DNA of 64,000 nt from Sinosporangium album (GCF_900100605.1 NZ_FNCN01000018.1:1-64000); one strand, 5' to 3'. Shown: positions 25,125 to 33,881, counted from the first letter of the stretch. The notes: generated by a model from the sequence alone, not told the origin. Translations and numbers: made by a program.

Positions 25125-25737
25125 ATGCGCCCTTATGGTTATCGGATGGTCTTGGTCGACGGCCGGGGAAGTCGCGGAGGAGTCGGCGGTGCCCGCGCGG
25201 AGCGCCGCCGCCGCCGAGTCATTCCAGGTGGGAGCGCTTCCTGAATCAACGTTGAGGCGGAAATCCCGAGGACGATCTCACCAAATGTGCTCGTTTAGCA
25301 GCCGACCCTGCCCGGGTAGCCCCCTTCGGCAGGTGACCCTGAGCAAGCGGGAACGCGCCAAGGGCGGGCAGGCGCCGTACGGCAGGCGGCAATCCACAAC
25401 GCTGAAACACAGGAGGCGCCGGGGCGATGCCGCCGATCGCGCCGGGGATGAGGATCCCAGCCAAGGTGGGAAAAAACAGACCTTGCCGAAGCCCCCGACT
25501 TCTGCGGAAATCAGGCGTATCCCTCCGAGGCCCCGACCCGGATGACTACACACGGAATAACGACATTTCACGACCCCCCGCCGGAGCGTCGTCACCGCGG
25601 GGATGCGATTCATCGCCTTCCCGCACGGCACGACTTTGAGCAACCGGGCGACTACGCAAAGCGGCGTCCGGGTATGTGCGTGGCGTCCACGCCGACCGCG
25701 ACCGGTCGGCCCCGCCGCGCGAGAAAGGCCTCACGAC
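25125..25737. other. 613-base stretch without a supported gene
   Basis: GC content drops and several short mixed-frame openings appear on both strands, none with a recognisable protein. A structured-RNA class was considered but no riboswitch consensus was recognised. The last part should carry the promoter of the secreted-protein gene at 25738. Confidence 0.4.
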
Positions 25738-26076
25738 GTGACCCGACGCAGGACGACCACCGCGCTCGCCGCCGCCCTCTCCTCGGCGGCGCTCGGCGCA
25801 GCCGTACACGCCGCGCCCGCCCGGGCCGCCGCCGGTGCGCTGCCCGGGTATACCTGCGTCACCGCCCTGCCGGTCTCGCTGATCGGCAGGGCTCTGGTGG
25901 TGGGCCTGGGCTGCCAGGCCAAGAACGGCGCCAGGACCTCCACGGGCATCCAGAACGGCCCACTGGAGGTCTACCGGATGCTCGGGATCGAACGCTGGCG
26001 CTGCTCGTCGGCGGTGGTCCAGGCGAGCGCCGGACACGGCCTGCAGATCGTGAGCCTCAACTGCGCACCCGCCTGA
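25738..26076 (+). CDS. Small secreted cysteine-containing protein
   Basis: From the GTG at 25738 the product is 112 residues with a signal peptide (TRRRTTTALAAALSSAALGA, AVHAAPARA-A cleavage). The mature domain has four cysteines (GYTCVTAL, GLGCQAKN, RWRCSSAV and the terminal LNCAPA), enough for two disulfides. No family is recognised. AAAGG lies about 11 bases before the GTG; an earlier ATG at 25603 would place a long basic tail before the signal peptide and is less likely. It stands alone on the plus strand and converges with the serine hydrolase gene. Confidence 0.65.
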   Translation: MTRRRTTTALAAALSSAALGAAVHAAPARAAAGALPGYTCVTALPVSLIGRALVVGLGCQAKNGARTSTGIQNGPLEVYRMLGIERWRCSSAVVQASAGHGLQIVSLNCAPA

Positions 26077-26103
26077 CCCCGCCGACGTGCCCGCGGCGCG
26101 GCG

Positions 26104-27456
26104 TCAGCGCCAGCCGTCCGGGTCGACGCCGCCCGGGACCGGCGCGCCCGGGTCGTAAGGACGGCGCGTGAAGACGAACGTGTTGACGTCGAGGTGGGTG
26201 ACGCCGTCCCCGCCCTTGACGACACGCAGGGTTTCACCCGCGTAGTAGCCGTCGAGGCCGAGCCAGGTGTCCGGCCCGTCGGGCACGAAGCGCGACGCGC
26301 GGCCGACCCCGCCGATGGGCGTCAGCGACAGCGCGCGGTCCGGCAGCACCCGCATCACGTAGGCGGTCGGCCCCCAGTACCACGGGCCCGTCAGCGCGAG
26401 CAGGTCCGGATCGGCAGGGACGGGCCTCCAGGGCTCGGGAAGCCTCGGCTCGTGCTCGTCCATGACGGCCAGCATGTCCGTCGGCAGGGAGCGTCCCACG
26501 CCCGCCGTGGTGTTGGCCAGGAACAGCACCCCGGTGGCGTCCGAGGAGTCCACCCACACCGTCGCCAGGAACCCCGGCATCGACCCGGTGTGGCCGGCCA
26601 GCCGCCTGCCGCGCACCCGGGCCAGCTGCAGGCCCAGGCCGTACCCCGACGTCCAGGCGTCGCCGTCCTCCACCACGATCGGCTCGCGCATCTCGGCGAG
26701 CGTCGCCCGCGCCAGCACGCCGCCGGTGTCCCCGGCGAGGAACGCGGCGAACTTCGCCAGGTCGGCCGAGGTCGACCACATCTGCCCTGCGGGCGCCATC
26801 GCCGCCGCGTCGTGCTCGGGCTCGGGCAGCAGCACGTCGGCCCACGGGTGTACGGCGTAGCCGGTCGCGTGCGGCGGCCTCGGCCTCGTCGTGGTGTCGG
26901 ACATGCCGAGCGGCGCCAGCAGTTCGGCATGCAGCGCCCGCTCCCACGGCATGCCGCGGTGGCGGGCGACGAGTTCGCCGAGCAGCCCGAACCCCAGGTT
27001 GGAGTAGTGGAAGCGGCGGCCGGGGCGGTGCCGCACGGTGTCGTCGCCGAGGCCGGCCAGCAGCGCCTCGGGCGCCACCCCCGGGGTGCGCTCCCACCAC
27101 TCGGTGGGCGGCTCTGCCGTCAGCCCGCCGCTGTGGGAGAGCAGTTGGCCGACGGTGACCTCGCCGGCCGCCGGGAGCCCGGGAAGATGCTTGGCGATCG
27201 GGTCGAGCAGGTCGAGCAGGCCCTCGTCGCGCAGCCGCATCACCACGACCGCCACCAGGCTCTTGGTGATCGACCCGATGCGGTACTGCGTGGCGGGCGT
27301 GGGCTCGGCGCCGTCGACGAAGCCGCGCGCGCCCGACCACACGGTGGCCCCGTCTCTGACGACCGCGGCCACCACCGAGGGAATCCGCGCGCGTGCCTGC
27401 TCCACCGCCAGCCGCCGCGTCAGCGCCCGCGCCGCGCCCTCCCCGACACCCGTCAT
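26104..27456 (-). CDS. Serine hydrolase, class C beta-lactamase / DD-peptidase fold
   Basis: The 450-residue product starts at the ATG at 27456 behind AAGGGG. It has the active-site S-x-x-K in YRIGSITKSLVAVVVMRL (Ser62, Lys65), the Tyr of the Y-x-N motif in FHYSNLGFGLLGELVARH (Tyr151) and a H-x-G motif in LAGHTGSMPGFLATVWV. A lipocalin-like C-terminal domain follows (TGPWYWGPTAYVMRVLPDRA, GLDGYYAGETLRVVKGGDGV). Such proteins hydrolyse esters or D-amino-acid peptides; there is no signal peptide, so it is probably cytoplasmic. Upstream, AATCGATCG and CGATCGAT stand 7 bases apart (27470-27494) and may be an operator. Confidence 0.9.
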   Translation of the reverse strand: MTGVGEGAARALTRRLAVEQARARIPSVVAAVVRDGATVWSGARGFVDGAEPTPATQYRIGSITKSLVAVVVMRLRDEGLLDLLDPIAKHLPGLPAAGEVTVGQLLSHSGGLTAEPPTEWWERTPGVAPEALLAGLGDDTVRHRPGRRFHYSNLGFGLLGELVARHRGMPWERALHAELLAPLGMSDTTTRPRPPHATGYAVHPWADVLLPEPEHDAAAMAPAGQMWSTSADLAKFAAFLAGDTGGVLARATLAEMREPIVVEDGDAWTSGYGLGLQLARVRGRRLAGHTGSMPGFLATVWVDSSDATGVLFLANTTAGVGRSLPTDMLAVMDEHEPRLPEPWRPVPADPDLLALTGPWYWGPTAYVMRVLPDRALSLTPIGGVGRASRFVPDGPDTWLGLDGYYAGETLRVVKGGDGVTHLDVNTFVFTRRPYDPGAPVPGGVDPDGWR

Positions 27457-27737
27457 GCCCGACCCCTTCGAAATCGATCGTTGCGTCATCGATCGTGCCG
27501 TCGCGTAACCGCTTCCAGCGAGACACAGGCTACCCGGCAACGCCCGCGGTGCTCCGGCCTTCAGCCGGAAGGTGAAATCGGCCCTCGTTCCCCGTGGCGA
27601 CGTGGCGATCGGCCCGGCCGCCCCGCGGGGAGCGCCACGTCACGACGAGTCGTCCCGCCTCGGTGCCCTGACCGCCCGGCGGGCGGCCCGCGCGTTCGCC
27701 GCCTGCCCGGCAAGTCATCGCCGGTAAAACCCTGTTG

Positions 27738-28247
27738 TCACGACACCCGCTTTTTCGGCGGGCGCCCTCCCTTGCGCTCCCACTTGGAAAGGAACTCCTG
27801 AACACTTTCCAATGTGAAGACCGGCCCTGTCGCCAACCGCGCCACCGGGGCGGGGAAAAGGCCGTGCTTTTCGGCGAGTTCGCGCGCTCGCTGCCTGGAT
27901 ACGCCGAGAAGTGTGGAGATCTCGATGTATCCGACGAGGCTCGGCGCCAACTCCGAAGCCGTGCCTCCGTCCCGTCCCGCACTGATGCCGAGGAACGGGA
28001 GAATGTCGCCGAGCGTTTGGCGCGCGGCGTCCGTGAGCGCCGAGGAGGCTTCGAAGACCGCCCGGTCACGGCTCTCGGCGCGGACTCTGAACGTTATGCT
28101 CATCGTGCCGTTCCGATTGTCGTCGGCAATTATTACAGGGCCGGAGAGTGCGGTCGTGATCCGATCGCGGTGCTCCTCGGCGAGGGGTGCTCTGGAAATC
28201 AGGGTGACCTCAACCTGCCAGGTCTGCACGATGCTGTCCCTTCGCAT
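27738..28247 (-). CDS. HTH-domain protein of unknown function
   Basis: From the ATG at 28247 the product is 169 residues. The first 105 residues (QTWQVEVTLISRAPLAEEHR, ITTALSGPVIIADDNRNGTM, SITFRVRAESRDRAVF) form an alpha/beta unit of unknown role. The end has a helix-turn-helix of the excisionase/MerR-like type (GYIEISTLLGVSRQRARELA, EKHGLFPAPVARLATGPVFT, LESVQEFLSKWERKGGR). It is likely a small DNA-binding regulator found in actinobacterial accessory regions. An ATG at 28265 would add six residues. No partner gene is adjacent. Confidence 0.6.
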   Translation of the reverse strand: MRRDSIVQTWQVEVTLISRAPLAEEHRDRITTALSGPVIIADDNRNGTMSITFRVRAESRDRAVFEASSALTDAARQTLGDILPFLGISAGRDGGTASELAPSLVGYIEISTLLGVSRQRARELAEKHGLFPAPVARLATGPVFTLESVQEFLSKWERKGGRPPKKRVS

Positions 28248-28670
28248 TAATCCGGTCCGGACCATTGAACCAACGGCGGACGTACCGCCACGCAAAGAAG
28301 CACCCGTCCGTGAGAACAGACGGGCTACTTCAAGTGCGTTTCTTAAGCATGCATGGTGAAGATCAACCTTCGCCACTGAGTCCGCTATAAATGGACATGC
28401 ACCCAACCGGAGGCGATACCCGCGAAGAGCGCCTCCAGAGGGAGAGAAAGACCCGACATGAGGGTCTTCTCCGGCAGCTCGCCACCTCCGCCCGGAAGGC
28501 CGGACCACACCGTCGAATGCCACGATGCTTGCAGTTCTTACCGCGGCTCCAGACCGAGGCCACGATCAGGCGTGCTCACAAGTTCTCCAAGAAGCCGGCC
28601 GGGATCGGCGCCGGGAGCCGTCGCCGGACGGACCGGGACGGCTCATGGACGGTCGGTGAGACGGGCCTCA
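28248..28670. other. 423-base gap before the regulator remnants
   Basis: AT-rich pockets near 28365-28400 (CGCTATAAATGGACATG) look like a promoter, probably of the HTH gene read leftwards or of lost genes. No frame with a recognisable protein is seen. Confidence 0.35.
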
Positions 28671-28985
28671 GCACGTGGGGTCGTCGACGCGGTGCGACCG
28701 GTGCACGGCCCGCAGCGCCTCCAACCGCGCCTCCAGCTTCGCGGTGTCGGGGTGGCGCAGCCCGCGGTGGACGCCCACAGCCCCCTCCAGGTGACGCGCT
28801 TGCGCGTCGTGGTGGCCTCTGACCTCGGCGACGTCGGCGAGCGGGACCAAGGCACGCGCCCGCATCGGCGTGTGCCCGACCGACTCGGCGATCTCCAACG
28901 CCCGCACAAGCTCGGCTTCGGCCGCCCGCGCCTTCGGCACCGGGAGCGCGCTGCGGACGGCGGCCATGCAGATGAACACCCATCC
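28671..28985 (-). pseudogene. TPR tail of an AfsR/SARP-type regulator
   Basis: The minus-strand frame reads AEAELVRALEIAESVGHTPM, RARALVPLADVAEVRGHHDA and QARHLEGAVGVHRGLRHPDT, the last TPR repeats found in AfsR-type and related large regulators. The frame has no proper start and stops soon after. It stands downstream of an NB-ARC piece in the same direction, so both are probably parts of one regulator gene from which the centre has been lost. Confidence 0.65.
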
Positions 28986-29054
28986 CTCACCGGCGCGAGC
29001 GCGACCGCGTCACGCTGGACAAGCGGCCCCACCTCAACGTAGAGGGGGTCTTGC

Positions 29055-29440
29055 CCGATGAGCCCGCCGAGTCCGCAGCCTGGCGGTGGCCACCACCAGG
29101 CTGCGGGCCGAAGCCGGCATCAGCGGCAGCACCTGGCGGGGCGACGCCACATCGTCCAGGACGATCAGGAGTCGGCTGCGGGCGGTGAGGGTGCGGTACA
29201 GCGCTGCGCGGCCGTCCGAATCCGGCGGGATCTGCTCCGGGGAGGCTCCGAGGGCACGCACGAACCGGTGCATCACCTCGCCGGTGGCCGGGGTGGGGCC
29301 GGGAGCCCCGCCGCGCAGGTCCGCATACAGGTGGCCGTCGGCGTACCGGTCGCTGACCTGGTGGGCCCACCGCAGCGCCAGCGACGTTTTTCCCGCGCCT
29401 CCGGACGCGGCGTGTACCGGTGGCGGGATGCGAGGTGCGT
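29055..29440 (-). pseudogene. NB-ARC remnant of an AfsR/SARP-type regulator
   Basis: The minus-strand frame contains the P-loop SGGAGKTSLALRWAHQVSDR, then YADGHLYADLRGGAPGPTP and a helix region (VMHRFVRALGASPEQIP). Next comes the Walker B strand SRLLIVLDDVASPRQVLPL and the sensor strand ARSLVVATAR. This is the NTPase core of STAND-type regulators such as AfsR. The N-terminal DNA-binding domain is missing and the rest of the ATPase is lost; only a TPR tail survives at 28671-28985. No working protein can be made. Confidence 0.75.
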
Positions 29441-29500
29441 GTGAAGGGAGGACATACCGGAGTACTCATAGGTGGAGGGGGACGGGTGGCGGAGGCGGCG

Positions 29501-29728
29501 TCAGACACGGCGGCGGCTGGTTGTCTGCTTGCGTGAGGGCGAGCGGAACAGGCTGTCGTAGTAGTCGGCGAGGTCGGCGAAGACGGCCTGCTCGTAGTCG
29601 TCCACGCATGGCATGCGGTGCTCCGGAGGGGAGAACCACCACACGTAGCGGGGGTCGATTCGCAGGACCGGCATCTCGATACGCCCATCGCGGTTGACAG
29701 CGGCGTAGGAGTTCTCCCTGACGCGCAA
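29501..29728 (-). CDS. Hypothetical 75-residue protein
   Basis: The frame reads VRENSYAAVNRDGRIEMPVL, then RIDPRYVWWFSPPEHRMPCV and DDYEQAVFADLADYYDSLFR, a hydrophilic protein-like composition with many aromatic residues, ending RKQTTSRRRV. No family is recognised. No ATG starts it; TTG or GTG codons near 29728 are possible, and a stop precedes them. It may be a complete small gene of an accessory element or the tail of a lost one. Confidence 0.4.
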   Translation of the reverse strand: MRVRENSYAAVNRDGRIEMPVLRIDPRYVWWFSPPEHRMPCVDDYEQAVFADLADYYDSLFRSPSRKQTTSRRRV

Positions 29729-30411
29729 TCTGGCGGTGCGTATCTGGGCGCGTTGTCACGCCAAGCCAGTGGCGGGGGCGGGGTCCATGTGGTTGTGAGG
29801 GTCACCCTGCGCCTCTGTCGGGCTCGACTGCGACGGCGAGAAGTAGTTCTCTCAGCTCCTCGGGGCTGTCGGCTCGCAATTCCGCCGCCGACTCCCCCTC
29901 CGGGGGAGAGGCGATCCAGGTCGCTGCCTCTTGGCCCGGCTTGTGGTCACACCAGATAACCCACCGGGGGAACTCCCCCCTGGAGCACCTCCGACTCGCA
30001 TGGCCCGCGATATATCGGAGCGCTCTCGTTTGTGTCGCTCACGCGGCTAAAACTACGGAGCGGGAGTGGCCCAGTACAGCCACGTAACCGCCCTATTTCC
30101 CGATGCACGGTGGTAGAGGGCGCAATCGACAAGTGGCGGCAGGCGGGCGAACCTGGCCAGAACGAGTTCACGCTGCGCGTTACCCCGCACTCCCAATCCG
30201 TACGGCTCACCGTGGCAGACCTCCACAGCGAATGGCATCTACCGAGCCTGGCGGATCAGCTGAGGGTGACGCACTGATGTGGGTTGAATGTCCTTCTTCC
30301 GCTATCAGACCGTGGACGTCCTGGCGGCCGATGCCGGGCGACCTCAAAAGCCGGTTCTCTACGATTTGGTGATCCCCGGCTCCGACATCAGTTCATCCAC
30401 CGAGATCGACG
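29729..30411. other. 683-base gap with two weak short frames
   Basis: Two plus-strand frames look mildly protein-like. The first is a GTG-started 81-codon frame (30032-30277, with EGAIDKWRQAGEPGQNEFTL). The second is a 65-codon frame (30288-30485, with QTVDVLAADAGRPQKPVLYD). Neither has a ribosome site or known relatives. The second runs into the IS3 remnant. No promoter or terminator is obvious. Confidence 0.35.
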
Positions 30412-30954
30412 TCATCGCAGCGCCTCGACCGGAATGGATCGCATCGGAGCGATACCGCCGTTACCTCGGATCGCGTTCTCGATGAACGCCCTCGCGAGCA
30501 GTCCGGATTCGCGGGTGTGCACCTCCCAGTGCACCGCGTAGCGCGAATAGATGTCGAGCATCACGTGCAAGTCGAGGAATTGGCCCCGGACCGGGCCGCG
30601 CAGCCTGGTGATGTCCCAGGACCACACCCGGTTAGGGCGGTCGGCGATGAGCTGCGACTTCTTCTTGGCCTCGTGGCGGGCCAGGGCGCGCCGCTCGCGG
30701 ACCTGGCCGCGTCTGCGCAGCTCGCGGTACATGGTCGACGGCGAGGCCAGGTAGAGGCCGCGGTCCAGCAGAGCGGCCCGGACCTGGCGTACGGATTTGT
30801 CCCTGAACTCCTGGGAGTTGAGGACGGAGACCAAGTGGTCCCGTTCCTCCCGGGAGAGAGCGTTGGGCGGTGCCGTTCTGATCGGCTGCCGGTGTTCGGT
30901 CCGGGGTGTGCGGTTCCGGTAGAGGGTGGAGCGGCCGACTCCGTCCGCCAACAC
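30412..30954 (-). pseudogene. IS3-family transposase (orfB/integrase core), truncated at both ends
   Basis: The frame gives RTPRTEHRQPIRTAPPNALS, LVSVLNSQEFRDKSVRQVRA, YLASPSTMYRELRRRGQVRE, then the rve integrase start RPNRVWSWDITRLRGPVRGQ and LHVMLDIYSRYAVHWEVHTR. The catalytic Asp in WSWDIT and the region around MLDIYSR are present. The family continues with NGGIAP-x-x-x-H-x-D (second Asp) and a C-terminal Glu, but here it ends shortly after GNGGIAP. The HTH-bearing first ORF is absent too. It is inactive. Confidence 0.85.
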
Positions 30955-31000
30955 CGACCTGTTCTACGGCAGCGCCGGCACCCTTCCTGGCAGCTCCAGG

Positions 31001-31357
31001 TCAACTGTCGAGCTCCACGGTGACGGTAACCCGGCCCTTGTCATCACGCCGGGCGAGCGCGTGCCCGGCGCGCTCGGCCCCGTCGAGCTCCAGCGTTATC
31101 GGACCTCCCGTGTCGAGGAAGTTGCGCCACCAGGCCTTGGCCTCGGGGAAGCGGACGCCGATCGTGACGACGTGGGCCTTACGCCGGAAGGCGACAGGGG
31201 TGCTGAAGGTGCGGCCTGACCGTCGCCCGGTGTAGGTGATCAGCGTGAGGCGCCGCCGTACCAGATCTCCGCAGCCTCCCGGAGCCGAGCGCAGTGTGCC
31301 CACGCAGGCGTTGAACCGGCCGATTGCCTGCTTCGGGAGTGCTCCTTTGTACCTCAT
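31001..31357 (-). CDS. Deazaflavin (F420)-type nitroreductase-family protein
   Basis: The 118-residue protein matches the short DUF385 / deazaflavin-dependent nitroreductase fold: LITYTGRRSGRTFSTPVAFR, VTIGVRFPEAKAWWRNFLDT and GPITLELDGAERAGHALARR. Family members bind F420 or related flavins and reduce quinones or nitro compounds, though many are uncharacterised. It is complete, with a start near a polar N terminus (MRYKGALPKQAIGRFN). It sits between an IS3 remnant and an SDR tail, with no operon partner. Confidence 0.75.
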   Translation of the reverse strand: MRYKGALPKQAIGRFNACVGTLRSAPGGCGDLVRRRLTLITYTGRRSGRTFSTPVAFRRKAHVVTIGVRFPEAKAWWRNFLDTGGPITLELDGAERAGHALARRDDKGRVTVTVELDS

Positions 31358-31429
31358 CGCCCCAACCTACCCACAGAGGGCGGCGCCCGCGGCGGCCTTC
31401 TCATCCTCACCGGTACGTGGCCCGGCCGG

Positions 31430-31532
31430 AGGCAGGTTGGCCGAGACTGCCATCACCTTCCTTGCCGGCCCACGCGCAAGCCGCATCACCGGGGCGACCA
31501 TTCCCGTCGAAGGCGGAAGGACCGTGATCTGA
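31430..31532 (+). pseudogene. C-terminal scrap of a short-chain dehydrogenase
   Basis: The plus-strand frame ends with RLAETAITFLAGPRASRITG and ATIPVEGGRTVI then a stop, the standard C terminus of an SDR enzyme (I-A-x-x-I-x-F-L, G-x-x-x-x-V-D-G-G). Nothing of the Rossmann fold or the Tyr-x-x-x-Lys site is present upstream. It is a leftover of a lost gene. Confidence 0.7.
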
Positions 31533-31712
31533 AGAGAGGCGGGACGATCACGAACCGCAATCGTGATCACTCACACGGCTACTTTGGGGCTGGGGACAGC
31601 TTCGGGAGCGGAGGGCCGACAACCGGATGTTCATCGTGGAGCAGCGGGTGCCCGCAGAAGAGGTCGGCCCCCTGGATGGCCAGGACTACGGCCGCGTGCC
31701 CCGCCGCCACGC

Positions 31713-32189
31713 CTAACCGATCGCGCCGCCCCCGCGTAGATGTTCGTAGTGGGCTTCCAGATACCACCGATAATGCTCGTCGATCGGCAGTGTGAAATCC
31801 GCCGACCACGGCACCGGGCACGCACCGGCATGGTCGAGCTCGGGGCAGGCGAGTCGGCTCAGCTCGTCCAGCAGCTCCTGTACGCCGTCTCCGTACGCGC
31901 CGATGCGCAACTCAGTCACGCGCCGGTCGCTGGGATCGGCGCCAGGGTGTTCCTGTCGCCACTGCTCCGGTAGCTCCTCATAAAGCTCGTCGACCGACAG
32001 CTCTTCTTCGCTGCCCGGCTCGGCCGGCTGATCGCCCGGGACTGAGGAGAGCGCCCACGCTCTGACTGCGGGCGCTCTCCGGGAGTGCTCATCCAGGAGC
32101 GATCTCGCTTTGTCCGCGAGCTCGTTCGTCACCGATTCGGCGGCGTAGACGCCAAGCCGCAGTTCGAATAGGTCCATCGCTCCGGTCAT
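31713..32189 (-). CDS. Hypothetical acidic protein
   Basis: From the ATG at 32189 the product is 158 residues, strongly acidic and mainly helical. Segments include LFELRLGVYAAESVTNELAD, EELSVDELYEELPEQWRQEH, VTELRIGAYGDGVQELLDEL and DFTLPIDEHYRWYLEAHYEH. The strand LRxGxYx recurs twice (LRLGVYAAES, LRIGAYGDG), suggesting a duplicated small domain. No family is recognised and no signal peptide is present. An alternative ATG at 32177 is possible. There are no operon partners. Confidence 0.55.
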   Translation of the reverse strand: MTGAMDLFELRLGVYAAESVTNELADKARSLLDEHSRRAPAVRAWALSSVPGDQPAEPGSEEELSVDELYEELPEQWRQEHPGADPSDRRVTELRIGAYGDGVQELLDELSRLACPELDHAGACPVPWSADFTLPIDEHYRWYLEAHYEHLRGGGAIG

Positions 32190-32300
32190 CTTCGCGGGGT
32201 TCAGGGGGGGGTGAGGAACATCCATATCAGATCGTGCGCTAGGCCCCTCCCGTTCAGCGCACGCTGACCGTGCGGCAGTGTTTGGCACGGTACCCGTCGC

Positions 32301-32537
32301 CTACTTTGTCTTCGCGTCTTTCTTGGCAGCGGTGACTGCTGCGGGCTTGGTTTTAGCTCGCCCGTACCCGTCGACGAAGCCGGCGCCGTTGTTGTCCTTG
32401 ATATGCACTCTGGTGCATTTGACGTGCGCGGAGTAGGTCTTGGCGATCAACATGCTCGCATCTGCCTGCGCGAGGGGGCTTGCCACAGTGGCCGTGATGG
32501 CGGCGGCCAAGGCTGAGAAGACTAGGCGGCTAAGCAC
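32301..32537 (-). CDS. Small secreted basic protein
   Basis: A GTG at 32537 preceded by AAAGGAGAAGCG opens a 78-residue protein with a signal peptide (LSRLVFSALAAAITATVASP, LAQADA). The mature part is short and basic (TYSAHVKCTRVHIKDNNGAG, YGRAKTKPAAVTAAKKDAKT) with one Cys. The pattern H-V-K-C-T-R-V resembles small secreted actinobacterial proteins of unknown role. It is read in the same direction as the peptide-methyltransferase locus and lies 106 bases downstream of it; a connection is possible but unproven. Confidence 0.6.
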   Translation of the reverse strand: MLSRLVFSALAAAITATVASPLAQADASMLIAKTYSAHVKCTRVHIKDNNGAGFVDGYGRAKTKPAAVTAAKKDAKTK

Positions 32538-32643
32538 ACCGCTTCTCCTTTCGCGGGTGAACCTGGATCTGGGAAAATTAACCCGTTGCGGAGTTGCCGA
32601 GCCGCGAATCCCGCCTTCCCAGGGGTGTCCCTAGTGCCACTGT

Positions 32644-33771
32644 TCAGCCGATCACATGATCCGGGCTGTCCAGCCAGATCGACTGGCCTTCGGGCACGAT
32701 GGTCACGCCGAACCGGCGTCGTTCCGGTTCACCCCATGTCACCCATGCGAAGTAGGCGTTGACCACCTCATCCCAGACTGGCCGTGGACCGACCTGGTAG
32801 ACCTCGTAATCGTCGGCACCGGGCTCATAGGTGACCAGCGCCCACTGGCCGGGGTCGGCAGGGTCGACCAGCCACAGCAGCACCCGACCGTCGTCCTCGG
32901 TGCGCGTGCTGGTCCGCAGCCCCGTCGACGCTGCCATGGCCAGGGCCGCGCCGGGAGGTGCTCCGGCGATGGTCCTTGGGTCGACACGCGTCCGCCCGGT
33001 GCTGTCCTCGCCATGCTGCGCGTCGAAACCGCCTCGCTGACTGCGCATCACCATGTAGTCCGCGAAGCGGCGGAACCGGCCGACCGCCGTACCATCCGGC
33101 CGCACGACCGCGCGCAATGCATGGCCGGCACCGAACCCGGTATGCCACGGCGCGACGATCACCCCGCCCGGGCGGGTCTGCTCCACCCACGCGTACGGCA
33201 CCTCGGTCACCGCACATGTCGCATGGACCCGGTCGTACGGCGCGCCTTCAGGAACGACAAGGGCTCCGTCGCCGACGATCAATCTCGGCGAGATCCCCGC
33301 CTCGCCCAGGTGCTTGGCCGCCTGCTCCGCCACGGCCTGGTCGACCTCGATGCTGGTGACGAGTGCCGCGTCGCCCACCAGATGGGCCAGCAGGGCCGCG
33401 GTCCACCCGGTGCCCGTTCCGATCTCCAACACGCGGTGACGCGGCCCGACATCGAGCAGCTCCAGCAGATCCACGACGGTGGACGGCGCAGAACTTGAGG
33501 ACGAGTAGTCGCCGGCCTTGGCCTGGAGCGGGGTGCGGCCGTCGTCGAGCTGCGTGACCAGCGGCATTCGTGAATAGACGGCATCCCACCAGGCGTTGGG
33601 ATCGGTGTCCCGGTCCACGAGCTGTAGGGCACCGTCGGGACCCGCCAGCACCACGGGCGGGACGAACATGTGGCGGGGCACCGCCCGCAGCGCCTCCTCG
33701 ACGGGCGCCTCGATTTCACCCACAGCCTCGATCAGCCGGTCGATGCGAGCTGTGCTGTCCAAGGCTGTCAT
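32644..33771 (-). CDS. PIMT-like peptide O-methyltransferase (RiPP-associated type)
   Basis: The 375-residue protein has the protein-isoaspartate methyltransferase fold. It shows VEEALRAVPRHMFVPPVVLA, SSSAPSTVVDLLELLDVGPR, SAM motif HRVLEIGTGTGWTAALLAHL at residues 112-131, VTSIEVDQAVAEQAAKHLGE and VHATCAVTEVPYAWVEQTRP. Unlike repair PIMTs (about 220 residues) it has a C-terminal extension ending VTIVPEGQSIWLDSPDHVIG. Such a C-terminal motif marks PIMT homologues that work in RiPP pathways (graspetides, lasso peptides, lanthipeptides, imiditides). The gene overlaps a 37-codon peptide gene by ATGA, so that peptide is its probable substrate. No ATP-grasp, cyclase or protease lies nearby, which argues for a stand-alone aspartimide-forming enzyme. 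Confidence 0.85.
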   Translation of the reverse strand: MTALDSTARIDRLIEAVGEIEAPVEEALRAVPRHMFVPPVVLAGPDGALQLVDRDTDPNAWWDAVYSRMPLVTQLDDGRTPLQAKAGDYSSSSSAPSTVVDLLELLDVGPRHRVLEIGTGTGWTAALLAHLVGDAALVTSIEVDQAVAEQAAKHLGEAGISPRLIVGDGALVVPEGAPYDRVHATCAVTEVPYAWVEQTRPGGVIVAPWHTGFGAGHALRAVVRPDGTAVGRFRRFADYMVMRSQRGGFDAQHGEDSTGRTRVDPRTIAGAPPGAALAMAASTGLRTSTRTEDDGRVLLWLVDPADPGQWALVTYEPGADDYEVYQVGPRPVWDEVVNAYFAWVTWGEPERRRFGVTIVPEGQSIWLDSPDHVIG

Positions 33772-33881
33772 TTGTCCTTCGGCTCTTCGTGCCTGCCGGG
33801 CGGCGGTCCGGTGTCGCGGCTGGGGGGTGGCGGGTCGGGAAGCGGTTGCGGCTTCTTGGGCTGACCTTCATGTTTGCCCAT
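33768..33881 (-). CDS. Candidate precursor peptide of a PIMT-modified RiPP (imiditide-like)
   Basis: A 37-codon gene starts at the ATG at 33881 behind GAGGGAGCCCC. Its stop overlaps the methyltransferase start (ATGA, 33768-33771). The peptide starts MGKHEGQPKKPQPLPD, is rich in Pro, Lys, Arg, Glu and Asp, and has no cysteine. The Asp in the SRDTG segment (residues 21-25) is followed by Thr-Gly and is the best aspartimide candidate; Asp16 and Asp36 are alternatives. Highly charged linear precursors next to a lone PIMT homologue are the published pattern of imiditides (founding case from Nonomuraea). Assignment rests on context and composition, not on a sequence match. Confidence 0.6.
   Translation of the reverse strand: MGKHEGQPKKPQPLPDPPPPSRDTGPPPGRHEEPKDK

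Noticed and set aside
25245-25600. Possible structured RNA or riboswitch in the gap before the secreted-protein gene
   Set aside because: Some hairpins are possible, but no consensus of a known class (c-di-AMP, cobalamin and others) was recognised.
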